DNA of 5,727 bases from an uncultured Eubacteriales bacterium. GTDB taxonomy: Bacteria > Bacillota > Clostridia > Lachnospirales > Anaerotignaceae. Positions within the stretch are counted from its first letter, which is position 1. Each line of letters begins with the position of its first letter. The translations under genes and the position numbers were made by a program. Shown in pieces: positions 1-5,567 of the stretch. The notes beneath the pieces were generated by a model. It was not told the origin of the DNA and searched no databases. It was given only the letters and a program-made list of their open reading frames with translations. The stretch is from assembly GCA_959604475.1 (NCBI GenBank), contig CAUHBX010000076.1:1-5727 (forward strand), given 5' to 3'.

Positions 1-1
1 A

Positions 2-1516
2 AACGTAATTCTTAATCAGCTTTATAAATTCACACAGCTTCAGGAAAGCTTCGGCGCAATTATGCTTGCCCTTGTAAACGGCAAGCCAGAGGTGCTTAAC
101 CTTAAACAGATAATTGAGGAATATCTTAAACACCAAGAAGATGTTGTAAGAAGAAGAACACAGTTTGACCTGGATAAGGCACAGAAAAGGGCTCATATAC
201 TTGAAGGCTTAAGAATTGCCATTGACAATATAGACGAGGTTATTCAGATAATAAGAACAAGCTACGACAACGCCAAGGATAGGCTTATGGAAAGATTTTC
301 CCTTTCCGACGTACAGGCCCAGGCGATACTTGATATGCAGCTTAAAAGGCTGCAGGGGCTTGAACACGAAAAAATTGACGAGGAATACAATAACCTTATG
401 GCCCTTATAAAGGAACTGAATGAGATACTTGCTGACGAGAACAAGCTCTATGACGTAATCAAAAACGAGCTTCTTGATATCAGAAATAAGTATGGCGACG
501 ATAGAAGGACGCAGATTGTTCAGAACCCCGGAGAGATAGATATTGAGGACCTTATCGAGGAAGAAGCCAGCGTTATCGCCATGACAAGCCTTAACTATAT
601 TAAGAGGACTCCCCTTGATACCTATAAGAGCCAGAACAGAGGCGGCCGTGGAATAATGGGTATGCAGACACGTGACGAGGACGATGTTACAAGGCTTTTT
701 GTATGCTCAACCCACGATTATCTGCTGTTCTTTACAAACTTTGGGCGCGTATACAGGATTAAGGGATATCAGGTTCCGGAGGCCGGCAGAACGGCCAGAG
801 GGCTTGCTATCGTAAATCTTTTAAGTATAAGCCAGGGAGAAAAGATAACGGCTGTCGTACCAGTAAGGAATTTTGAGGAAGACAAATATCTTGTTATGAT
901 AACAAGAAGCGGAGTAATTAAGAAAACAGATATGTCGGCCTTTGCTAATATAAGAAAGGCGGGACTTACTGCGGTTAATCTCCGTGAGGATGACGAGTTA
1001 ATAGCCGCATTCCTTACAGACGGCAGCAAAAATATTTTTGTTGCCACAAGAAACGGAATGGGAATTAAATTTAATGAAAGCAATGTCCGCCCTATGGGAA
1101 GAACAGCAACGGGCGTAAAAGCCATAACCCTTGGCGATGGGGATTACGTTGTATCCTCTGATATCGTTGAGGAGGGAGATAAGCTTCTGAATGTAACCGA
1201 AAACGGATATGGAAAGAGAAGCGATGAGTCTGCCTTCAACGTACAGTACAGGGGCGGAAAGGGAGTTAAAATACACCAGATTACTGAAAAAACCGGACTT
1301 CTTTCAGGGGTGATTAAGGTAGGCGATAATGAGGAGCTTATGATAGTCACATCGGAGGGAGTTATAATCAGGCTTCGCGGAAAGGAAATCTCTACATTCG
1401 GAAGGATTTCACAGGGTGTTAAGCTAATAAACCTTGGTGCAGGTGTAAGCGTTGCCGGTGTTGCAAAAATTGACGAAGAAGATATAATAGAAGAAGAGAT
1501 AGAGACTGAGGAATAA
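2..1516 (+). CDS. gyrA: DNA gyrase subunit A, C-terminal part (5' end outside window)
   Basis: GyrA is the breakage-reunion subunit of DNA gyrase, the cytoplasmic type II topoisomerase that introduces negative supercoils. The frame is open from position 2, so the ATG at 62 is internal: the 20 codons before it (NVILNQLYKFTQLQESFGAI) are typical GyrA sequence. About 504 residues are visible of a usual 800-850; the active-site tyrosine and quinolone-resistance region lie upstream of the window. Numbering from the ATG at 62, the end of the DNA-gate and coiled-coil region runs to about residue 160 and includes the conserved LSDVQAQAILDMQLKRL. A six-bladed beta-pinwheel follows, from about 170 to 468. 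The GyrA box needed for DNA wrapping is QNRGGRG (191-197), a form common in Firmicutes, and a related QYRGGKG lies at 395-401. The protein ends in an acidic tail (DEEDIIEEEIETEE). The box and tail favour GyrA over ParC. The gene appears intact within the window. Confidence 0.97.
   Translation, partial: NVILNQLYKFTQLQESFGAIMLALVNGKPEVLNLKQIIEEYLKHQEDVVRRRTQFDLDKAQKRAHILEGLRIAIDNIDEVIQIIRTSYDNAKDRLMERFSLSDVQAQAILDMQLKRLQGLEHEKIDEEYNNLMALIKELNEILADENKLYDVIKNELLDIRNKYGDDRRTQIVQNPGEIDIEDLIEEEASVIAMTSLNYIKRTPLDTYKSQNRGGRGIMGMQTRDEDDVTRLFVCSTHDYLLFFTNFGRVYRIKGYQVPEAGRTARGLAIVNLLSISQGEKITAVVPVRNFEEDKYLVMITRSGVIKKTDMSAFANIRKAGLTAVNLREDDELIAAFLTDGSKNIFVATRNGMGIKFNESNVRPMGRTATGVKAITLGDGDYVVSSDIVEEGDKLLNVTENGYGKRSDESAFNVQYRGGKGVKIHQITEKTGLLSGVIKVGDNEELMIVTSEGVIIRLRGKEISTFGRISQGVKLINLGAGVSVAGVAKIDEEDIIEEEIETEE
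1461..1488 (+). promoter_or_regulatory. possible sigma-70-type promoter inside the 3' end of gyrA
   Basis: TTGCAA (1461-1466) is followed after 16 nt by a perfect TATAAT (1483-1488). Transcription would begin near 1495 and run through the gyrA terminator before reaching the fumarase genes. It is proposed because no promoter can fit between the terminator and the fumarase start. The -35 matches only 4 of 6 positions, and the -10 falls in codons for an acidic, AT-rich tail, so chance is a real alternative. Confidence 0.25.
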
Positions 1517-1520
1517 TTAC

Positions 1521-1555
1521 AAGCCCCATATTGGCAAGCAATATGGGGCTTTTTT
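1521..1555 (+). terminator. intrinsic (Rho-independent) terminator after gyrA
   Basis: A perfect 12-bp inverted repeat pairs AAGCCCCATATT (1521-1532) with AATATGGGGCTT (1540-1551) around a 7-nt loop (GGCAAGC), and runs directly into Ts ending at 1555. It starts 4 nt after the gyrA stop codon. Only 17 nt separate it from the next start codon, so it also sits in the leader of any transcript entering the fumarase genes from upstream. Confidence 0.93.
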
Positions 1556-1575
1556 AAAAGGAGTGCCGAAATGTG
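1556..1575 (+). promoter_or_regulatory. ribosome binding site with overlapping ATG-TGA / GTG starts
   Basis: AAAAGGAG (1556-1563) is a strong Shine-Dalgarno sequence. Seven nt later is an ATG (1571-1573) followed at once by TGA, so it encodes only one residue. The GTG that opens the fumarase alpha frame (1573-1575) overlaps this ATG and lies 9 nt from the Shine-Dalgarno. No other start is available in the alpha frame, because the next methionine is residue 71, after the first Fe-S cysteine. Confidence 0.8.
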
Positions 1576-2415
1576 AGAGAGATTAACGCGGGAGATATTG
1601 TCAATGCGGTGGCTGAGCTTTGTATTAAAGCCAACTGTGTATTAAATGATGATGTATATTCCGCCCTTGAAAGGGCTAAGAAAACCGAAAGGTCCGAAAT
1701 AGGAAAAGAACTGCTGAATCAGCTTACGGATAATGCGGATATAGCTAAAAACGAGTATGTCCCGATTTGTCAGGATACCGGTATGGCTGTCGTCTTTGTC
1801 GAGCTTGGTCAGGAGGTGCATATCAGCGGAGGTTCACTTACGGACGCTGTAAATGCAGGAGTAAGAAAAGGCTATAAAGATGGATATTTGAGAAAATCCA
1901 TTGTCAGTGACCCGTTTATAAGGGTAAACACAAACGACAATACGCCTGCAATTATACATTACGACGTAGTTGAAGGGGATAAACTTAAAATTACAGTCGC
2001 CCCAAAGGGCTTTGGAAGCGAGAATATGAGTAAAATTTATATGCTTAAGCCATCAGCGGGAATTGAAGGCGCCAAAGACGCGATTGTTCAGGCTGTTGAC
2101 GAGGCGGGGCCAAATCCGTGCCCTCCGATGGTTGTGGGCGTCGGCGTCGGCGGAAATTTTGAGATGGCTGCTTATCTGGCAAAAAAAGCGCTTTTAAGGC
2201 CCGTTGGCTCACATTCGGATAAGCCTCATTTAAGGGAAATGGAAGATGAGCTTTTAGATAGGATGAACAGGCTTGGAATAGGCCCCCAGGGATTGGGCGG
2301 TGTTAATACAGTCCTCGGTGTTAATGTGGAGTCTTATCCGACTCATATAGCGGGCATGCCCGTTGCTGTTAATATAAGCTGCCATGTGACAAGACATGCG
2401 GAGGTGGTTTTATGA
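1573..2415 (+). CDS. class I fumarate hydratase, alpha subunit (Fe-S domain)
   Basis: This is the 280-residue alpha subunit of a two-subunit, [4Fe-4S]-dependent class I fumarase, which reversibly hydrates fumarate to L-malate in the cytoplasm. It corresponds to the N-terminal half of single-chain FumA-type enzymes. Three cysteines match the cluster ligands of the family: C66 in PICQDTG, C183 in NPCPP and C270 in NISCHVTRHA. Their spacing (117 and 87 residues) is close to that of E. coli FumA. D68 of CQDTG matches a conserved active-site aspartate. Length is normal for the subunit. Initiation is at GTG. The stop overlaps the beta-subunit ATG (ATGA, 2412-2415), indicating translational coupling. 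All 11 arginine codons are AGA or AGG, the native style here. The related L-tartrate dehydratase alpha subunit (TtdA-like) shares this fold and cannot be fully excluded. The partner subunit is disrupted, so this chain may lack a functional partner. Confidence 0.93.
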   Translation: MREINAGDIVNAVAELCIKANCVLNDDVYSALERAKKTERSEIGKELLNQLTDNADIAKNEYVPICQDTGMAVVFVELGQEVHISGGSLTDAVNAGVRKGYKDGYLRKSIVSDPFIRVNTNDNTPAIIHYDVVEGDKLKITVAPKGFGSENMSKIYMLKPSAGIEGAKDAIVQAVDEAGPNPCPPMVVGVGVGGNFEMAAYLAKKALLRPVGSHSDKPHLREMEDELLDRMNRLGIGPQGLGGVNTVLGVNVESYPTHIAGMPVAVNISCHVTRHAEVVL

Positions 2416-2953
2416 GGGTAAATATTACAGCTCCCCTTACAAAGGAGACGGCCTCAAAGCTTAGGGCGGGAGATATTATAAGCCTGAGCGGGTACATATA
2501 TACAGGCCGTGACGCCGCACATAAAAGAATGGTTGAGGGCTTTGAGAAATCAGGGGAATTTCCATTTGATATAAAGGACCAGATTATTTACTATGTGGGG
2601 CCTTCCCCTGCAAAGCCGGGTATGGCTGTCGGCTCCGCAGGGCCGACAACCTCAGGAAGAATGGATGCCTACGCACCTGTTCTGCTTGATAACGGCTCAA
2701 CGGGAATGATTGGAAAGGGAGCAAGAACAAAAGAAGTAATAGACGCAATGAAACGTAATAAGGCCGTGCGACAGGCGGAGCGGCCGCCCTTATTTCCAAG
2801 CATATAAAAAGCGCCGAGGTAATAGACTATGAGGACTTGGGCACTGAGGCCATACATAGATTTTATGTTGAGGATATGCCCCTTGTCGTTATCATAGACA
2901 GCGAAGGGAATAATTTATATGAAACAGAAAAGCAAAAATACAGGCAGAATTAG
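2412..2953 (+). pseudogene. class I fumarate hydratase, beta subunit, frameshifted by a short deletion
   Basis: The beta subunit corresponds to the C-terminal half of class I fumarase and completes the active site with the Fe-S alpha subunit. The first 119 codons are normal: GYIYTGRDAAHKRM (27-40), the substrate-binding GPTTSGRMDAY (77-87) and GMIGKGARTKEVIDAM (98-113). After V119 (GTG, 2766-2768) the frame breaks, giving 12 unrelated residues and a TAA at 2805-2807 (131 aa, against about 185 usual). From ACA at 2771, another frame carries the missing end: 60 residues starting TGGAAALISKHIKSAEVIDY and ending at TAG 2951-2953. Homologues have about four residues of the type YFAA between the two parts, where only CG remains, so about 10 nt are missing; restoring them gives 183 aa. 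The ATG overlaps the alpha stop, and the end overlaps capA by 35 nt. A true pseudogene is likeliest, but a sequencing or assembly error is possible. A programmed frameshift is unlikely because conserved residues are absent. Confidence 0.88.
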
Positions 2954-4169
2954 ATATGTCATCCTTCTGACGCTTTCAGTTTTTGTAATAGCCGGATTTG
3001 CCAGCTCGCTCAGTACGGCCAAAAGCGTGTTTAACCAAACCGTAAAGCTGGTTACTGAGCATAAGGAGGGAAAGATAACAGCTGCTACAAGCAACGTAAA
3101 GCTGACCTTTACGGGCGACATAATGTGCCACAGCTACCAGTATAACGAGGCTTACGACCCGTCAACGGGACAGTATGATTTTATGCATAATTTTGCCGAT
3201 ATGAAAAAATATTTTGACAAAGCTGATTTTGTTATAGGAAACCTGGAGACAGTGTTTGCCGGTGCTGATATAGGAATAAGCGATTATCCATGCTTTAACT
3301 CGCCTGACAGCTTTGCCGACGCGATTAAAGACGCTGGATTTGACCTGCTTACCACAGCCAATAACCACTGTATGGACAAACGGATGTCGGGAGCGCTCAG
3401 AACCCTTGATGTTCTTGACGGACTTGATATAGACCACGTCGGAACATACAGAAGCGCGGAGGCAAGAAACGAAATATATATCAAGGAAATCAACGGCATG
3501 AAAATAGCCTTTTTATCCTATACATACGGCACCAACGGCATAAGGGTGCCGGAGGAATGGCTTGTTAACCTTATGGATGAGGAACTTATTAAAAACGACA
3601 TAAAAAAGGCGAAAGAGCTAGGGCCTGATTTAATAATCGTAATGCCCCATATGGGAAACGAGTATGAGGAATATGTCAGGGACGTGTTTAAAAACTGGGC
3701 GCATATGATGCTTGAAGCAGGCGCTGATATAGTCGTTGCCAGCCACCCCCATATACTTCAGCCAATGGAAACCGTTGAGATTTCAAATGGGGACGGAAGC
3801 ATAAGAACGGGATTTATAATGTACTCTATGGGGAATTTTATATCTTCTCAGACAACCCCGCCCAGAAACGCAAGTATTTTGTTAAATATTGAGCTTGAAA
3901 AGACAGGGAATGACGATGCGTTTATTAAAAAGGTCTCATTTGTGCCAATATGGACTCAGTTCCAAAATGCAAACTGGGAAAACCACTTCGTAGTAAGGAG
4001 CGTTTATGAAATGCTTACGCTTTCCCAGGACCAGCTCAACGCCACAGTAAGAAGCAAGGATATACCAAGGCTTAAGGAAATCCATTACCAGACCACCAAA
4101 ACCTTGCTTGACAGGGATATACCGCTTGAGGATATACAGGACGAGTATATATTCTACGAAGCGGCTTAA
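2919..4169 (+). CDS. CapA family protein (PGA_cap domain), membrane anchored
   Basis: This 416-residue protein belongs to the CapA/PgsA family, a calcineurin-like metallophosphatase fold first known from poly-gamma-glutamate capsule synthesis. Residues 13-30 form one hydrophobic segment after a basic N-terminus, so the rest probably lies outside the membrane. The domain begins near residue 61 and shows the family blocks in order: TFTGDIMCH (63-71), FVIGNLETVFAG (104-115), LLTTANNHCMDK (143-154), IVMPHMGNEY (240-249), VVASHPHILQPMET (272-285) and MYSMGNFISSQ (301-311). D67, N108, N149-H150, H244, H276 and H278 are the likely metal or active-site residues. The ATG is preceded by GAAGGGA and is the only start that keeps the membrane segment. 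It lies inside the ancestral end of the fumarase beta gene. No capB/capC partners are in the window, so a role in polyglutamate synthesis is unproven; many clostridial CapA paralogues stand alone. No hairpin terminator follows. Confidence 0.9.
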   Translation: MKQKSKNTGRIRYVILLTLSVFVIAGFASSLSTAKSVFNQTVKLVTEHKEGKITAATSNVKLTFTGDIMCHSYQYNEAYDPSTGQYDFMHNFADMKKYFDKADFVIGNLETVFAGADIGISDYPCFNSPDSFADAIKDAGFDLLTTANNHCMDKRMSGALRTLDVLDGLDIDHVGTYRSAEARNEIYIKEINGMKIAFLSYTYGTNGIRVPEEWLVNLMDEELIKNDIKKAKELGPDLIIVMPHMGNEYEEYVRDVFKNWAHMMLEAGADIVVASHPHILQPMETVEISNGDGSIRTGFIMYSMGNFISSQTTPPRNASILLNIELEKTGNDDAFIKKVSFVPIWTQFQNANWENHFVVRSVYEMLTLSQDQLNATVRSKDIPRLKEIHYQTTKTLLDRDIPLEDIQDEYIFYEAA

Positions 4170-4195
4170 ATAAAATGGTAAATTTTTAAAATGGG
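4170..4195. other. short convergent gap between capA and the VOC gene, no clear terminator
   Basis: These 26 nt separate two converging stop codons. The stretch is AT-rich and contains AAAATGG twice (4173-4179 and 4188-4194) as a direct repeat, but no GC-rich stem with a T-run on either strand. This may mark the junction where the minus-strand gene pair joined the capA region, but no target-site duplication can be shown. Confidence 0.4.
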
Positions 4196-4666
4196 TTATC
4201 TATCAAAGAACGATGCATACTGTTTTACGACTTCAAGAGGAAACATAGTGCGCTTGGCAACTTCTTCTGCCGACATACCCTGACTGAAAAAGCGTTTGAT
4301 AACTGTATTCATATCCTCTGCAATTTCAACAATATGCTTATCAGGGTCATATACTCGAATGTCGCGCTGACCCCACGGATATTCCTTGATTTCATGTACC
4401 CATTGCAAGCCGGGAATACTTTTCATTTCAGCATACTCTTTGTCTAAATTTTCAACTTCAAAATAGACTTGGAAATTATGTGACCGTTCTTTAATACTAT
4501 CGACTGATATACCAGCTATTTCAGCGTATCCCTGTTGCAGGGAAAATCCCTCAAAGGTAACATGCACGCCAATATCCATTATGGCGTTTTGGTGAAGCAC
4601 TTTTTCATAAAAATGTTTGGATGCGGATATATCCTTAACTGCTAAAAGACAACCTTGATATTTCAT
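4196..4666 (-). CDS. VOC (glyoxalase/bleomycin resistance/dioxygenase fold) family protein with C-terminal helical extension
   Basis: This is a 156-residue protein of the vicinal oxygen chelate superfamily. Residues 1-118 form two beta-alpha-beta-beta-beta modules: CLLAVKDISASKHFYEKVL (6-24) opens the first, and VYFEVENLDKEYAEM (67-81) with WGQRDIRVYDPDKHIVEIAE (98-117) the second. E114 in HIVEIAE sits at the usual C-terminal metal-ligand position. The usual histidine of the first strand is not evident, so metal use and catalysis are uncertain. Residues 119-156 add a helical tail containing SQGMSAEEVAKRTMFPLEVV, which resembles a small helix-turn-helix. The substrate is unknown; a detoxification, antibiotic-binding or effector-sensing role would fit. 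The ATG follows an excellent Shine-Dalgarno made from the last codons of the upstream AraC-type gene, whose stop is 3 nt away, so the two are co-transcribed and probably translationally coupled. Five of six arginine codons are CGN, unlike the plus-strand genes. Confidence 0.87.
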   Translation of the reverse strand: MKYQGCLLAVKDISASKHFYEKVLHQNAIMDIGVHVTFEGFSLQQGYAEIAGISVDSIKERSHNFQVYFEVENLDKEYAEMKSIPGLQWVHEIKEYPWGQRDIRVYDPDKHIVEIAEDMNTVIKRFFSQGMSAEEVAKRTMFPLEVVKQYASFFDR

Positions 4667-4669
4667 TGT

Positions 4670-5491
4670 TTACTCCTCCTTTGAGGATATTGTATTGTAT
4701 ATCTCCATTCCATCATAGTAAAAATCCGACATGGTTTTCAAATACCTTTGAGGGGTAACACCACTAATTGCCTTGAAATCTTTATCGAAATGGGCTTGGT
4801 CGAAATATCCGGCTTGCTGCGACAAGGCCGCAAAGAGACAAGGCGATTTTTGAATGTGTTTTAACACATAATTAAAGCGGGTTAAGCGCACATAATTCTT
4901 AACATTCATTCCTATTTGTGCAAGAAATAAGCGATTAAGCTGCCTCTCACTATAATAAGTTTGTTGTGCGATTTCTCTCACTTGTATTTTTCCATGACTA
5001 TTAGAAATCATTGAGGCAGCCAATAACAAAGCGTCCGAAACAAAATTCTTTTCCATACGTTTATATAAAACCCTCTCACAAGTATCTACCAAGTCTAGTG
5101 TAGATTTTGATGTTACAAAGGGTTGATACAACGAATTGAAAAGTTCACTATCAATGTCTGAAAGCGAAAGGCGTTTGCCTGCAAACTCTGCTTGGCTTTG
5201 GCGTGTTATTTGATACAAGCCATAGGGAGAAAGCTGAATAAGCAATAGGACACGATAACGATTCGGCTCTGCACCTAACGAAATAGGCATTGTAGTTGCT
5301 CCCCACAATTCGGCAATTACAGATGAACCATCCAAAGCAAGCGATAATGTCCCACAGGCATTTGGCATGAGAGTATATTGCGGCATAAACGTATTACTCG
5401 TTGGAAACACGATGTTGTAGTATTGAATATATTTTCTTATCCCTGTATGGGAGGGAAAGACATTAAATTGTTTGTTATTTTCGATAATCAA
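4670..5491 (-). CDS. AraC-family transcriptional regulator with DUF6597-like N-terminal domain (start revised to TTG)
   Basis: This is a 273-residue DNA-binding regulator. The N-terminal half (about 10-115) has the pattern of AraC-type proteins with a DUF6597-like sensory region: LMPNACGTLSLALDG (41-55), then WGATTMPISL (63-72) and VLLLIQLSPYGLYQI (81-95). The C-terminal half has two helix-turn-helix motifs: IQVREIAQQTYYSERQLNRL (169-188), and LFAALSQQAGYFDQAHFDKD (219-238) followed by the GVTPQRY block (244-250) typical of the family. A longer frame to a TTG at 5530 exists. I prefer the TTG at 5489-5491 because GGAGGA lies 6 nt upstream and the likely promoter would start transcription near 5525, downstream of the longer start. 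It forms an operon with the VOC gene 3 nt downstream, its likely target and functional partner. Eight of 13 arginine codons are CGN, unlike the plus-strand genes. The inducer is unknown. Confidence 0.9.
   Translation of the reverse strand: MIIENNKQFNVFPSHTGIRKYIQYYNIVFPTSNTFMPQYTLMPNACGTLSLALDGSSVIAELWGATTMPISLGAEPNRYRVLLLIQLSPYGLYQITRQSQAEFAGKRLSLSDIDSELFNSLYQPFVTSKSTLDLVDTCERVLYKRMEKNFVSDALLLAASMISNSHGKIQVREIAQQTYYSERQLNRLFLAQIGMNVKNYVRLTRFNYVLKHIQKSPCLFAALSQQAGYFDQAHFDKDFKAISGVTPQRYLKTMSDFYYDGMEIYNTISSKEE
4674..4682 (-). promoter_or_regulatory. ribosome binding site of the VOC gene, embedded in the regulator's last codons
   Basis: On the minus strand, AAAGGAGGA lies 7 nt before the VOC ATG. 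It is formed by the Lys-Glu-Glu codons (AAG GAG GAG) that end the regulator gene. Ribosomes finishing the regulator would expose or directly feed this site. Confidence 0.85.
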
Positions 5492-5497
5492 ATTACG

Positions 5498-5503
5498 TCC
5501 TCC
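5498..5503 (-). promoter_or_regulatory. ribosome binding site deciding the regulator start
   Basis: On the minus strand, GGAGGA lies 6 nt before the TTG at 5489-5491, which is ideal spacing. No comparable site precedes the TTG at 5528-5530; the bases there are the TATAAT of the promoter. This supports the shorter protein. Confidence 0.75.
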
Positions 5504-5531
5504 AATACTTTTGAAAAAGTCCGCTGACAAT

Positions 5532-5560
5532 ATTATAGCATGATAAACATCCTGTGTAAT
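5532..5560 (-). promoter_or_regulatory. sigma-70-type promoter with extended -10, driving the regulator-VOC operon
   Basis: Reading the minus strand, ATTACA (5560-5555) is followed after exactly 17 nt by a perfect TATAAT (5537-5532), preceded by TGC to give an extended -10. Transcription should start near 5525, leaving a leader of about 34 nt before the proposed TTG start. The -35 matches 4 of 6 positions. Confidence 0.75.
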
Positions 5561-5567
5561 GTGATAA
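5541..5567. repeat. pair of TGATAA direct repeats 21 bp apart over the promoter (candidate operator)
   Basis: TGATAA occurs at 5541-5546, between the -10 and -35 elements, and again at 5562-5567, just upstream of the -35. The offset is 21 bp, two helical turns, as for known half-site pairs of AraC-family proteins. The shared core is only 6 bp and the region is AT-rich, so an operator role for the adjacent regulator is a hypothesis. Confidence 0.35.

Noticed and set aside
62..64. ATG at 62 as the start of a 484-residue gene
   Set aside because: The frame is open back to position 2, and the upstream codons are conserved GyrA sequence, so this is an internal methionine.
769..1350. Minus-strand open frames across gyrA
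   Set aside because: They lie opposite a well-conserved GyrA pinwheel, have no ribosome binding sites and show no family motifs; they are shadows.
2755..2780. Programmed ribosomal frameshift in the beta gene
   Set aside because: There is no slippery heptamer, and simple slipping would still leave out about four conserved residues; a deletion explains the data better.
2412..2807. A genuine short 131-residue fumarase beta protein
   Set aside because: The last 12 residues are unrelated to the family, and the true C-terminal domain is still encoded in another frame just downstream.
3162..3499. Minus-strand open frames across capA
   Set aside because: They mirror conserved CapA blocks and have no supporting motifs.
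2919..4169. Calling this gene a poly-gamma-glutamate capsule synthesis enzyme outright
   Set aside because: No capB, capC or capE neighbours are visible, and CapA-fold proteins are often found alone; only the family can be assigned.
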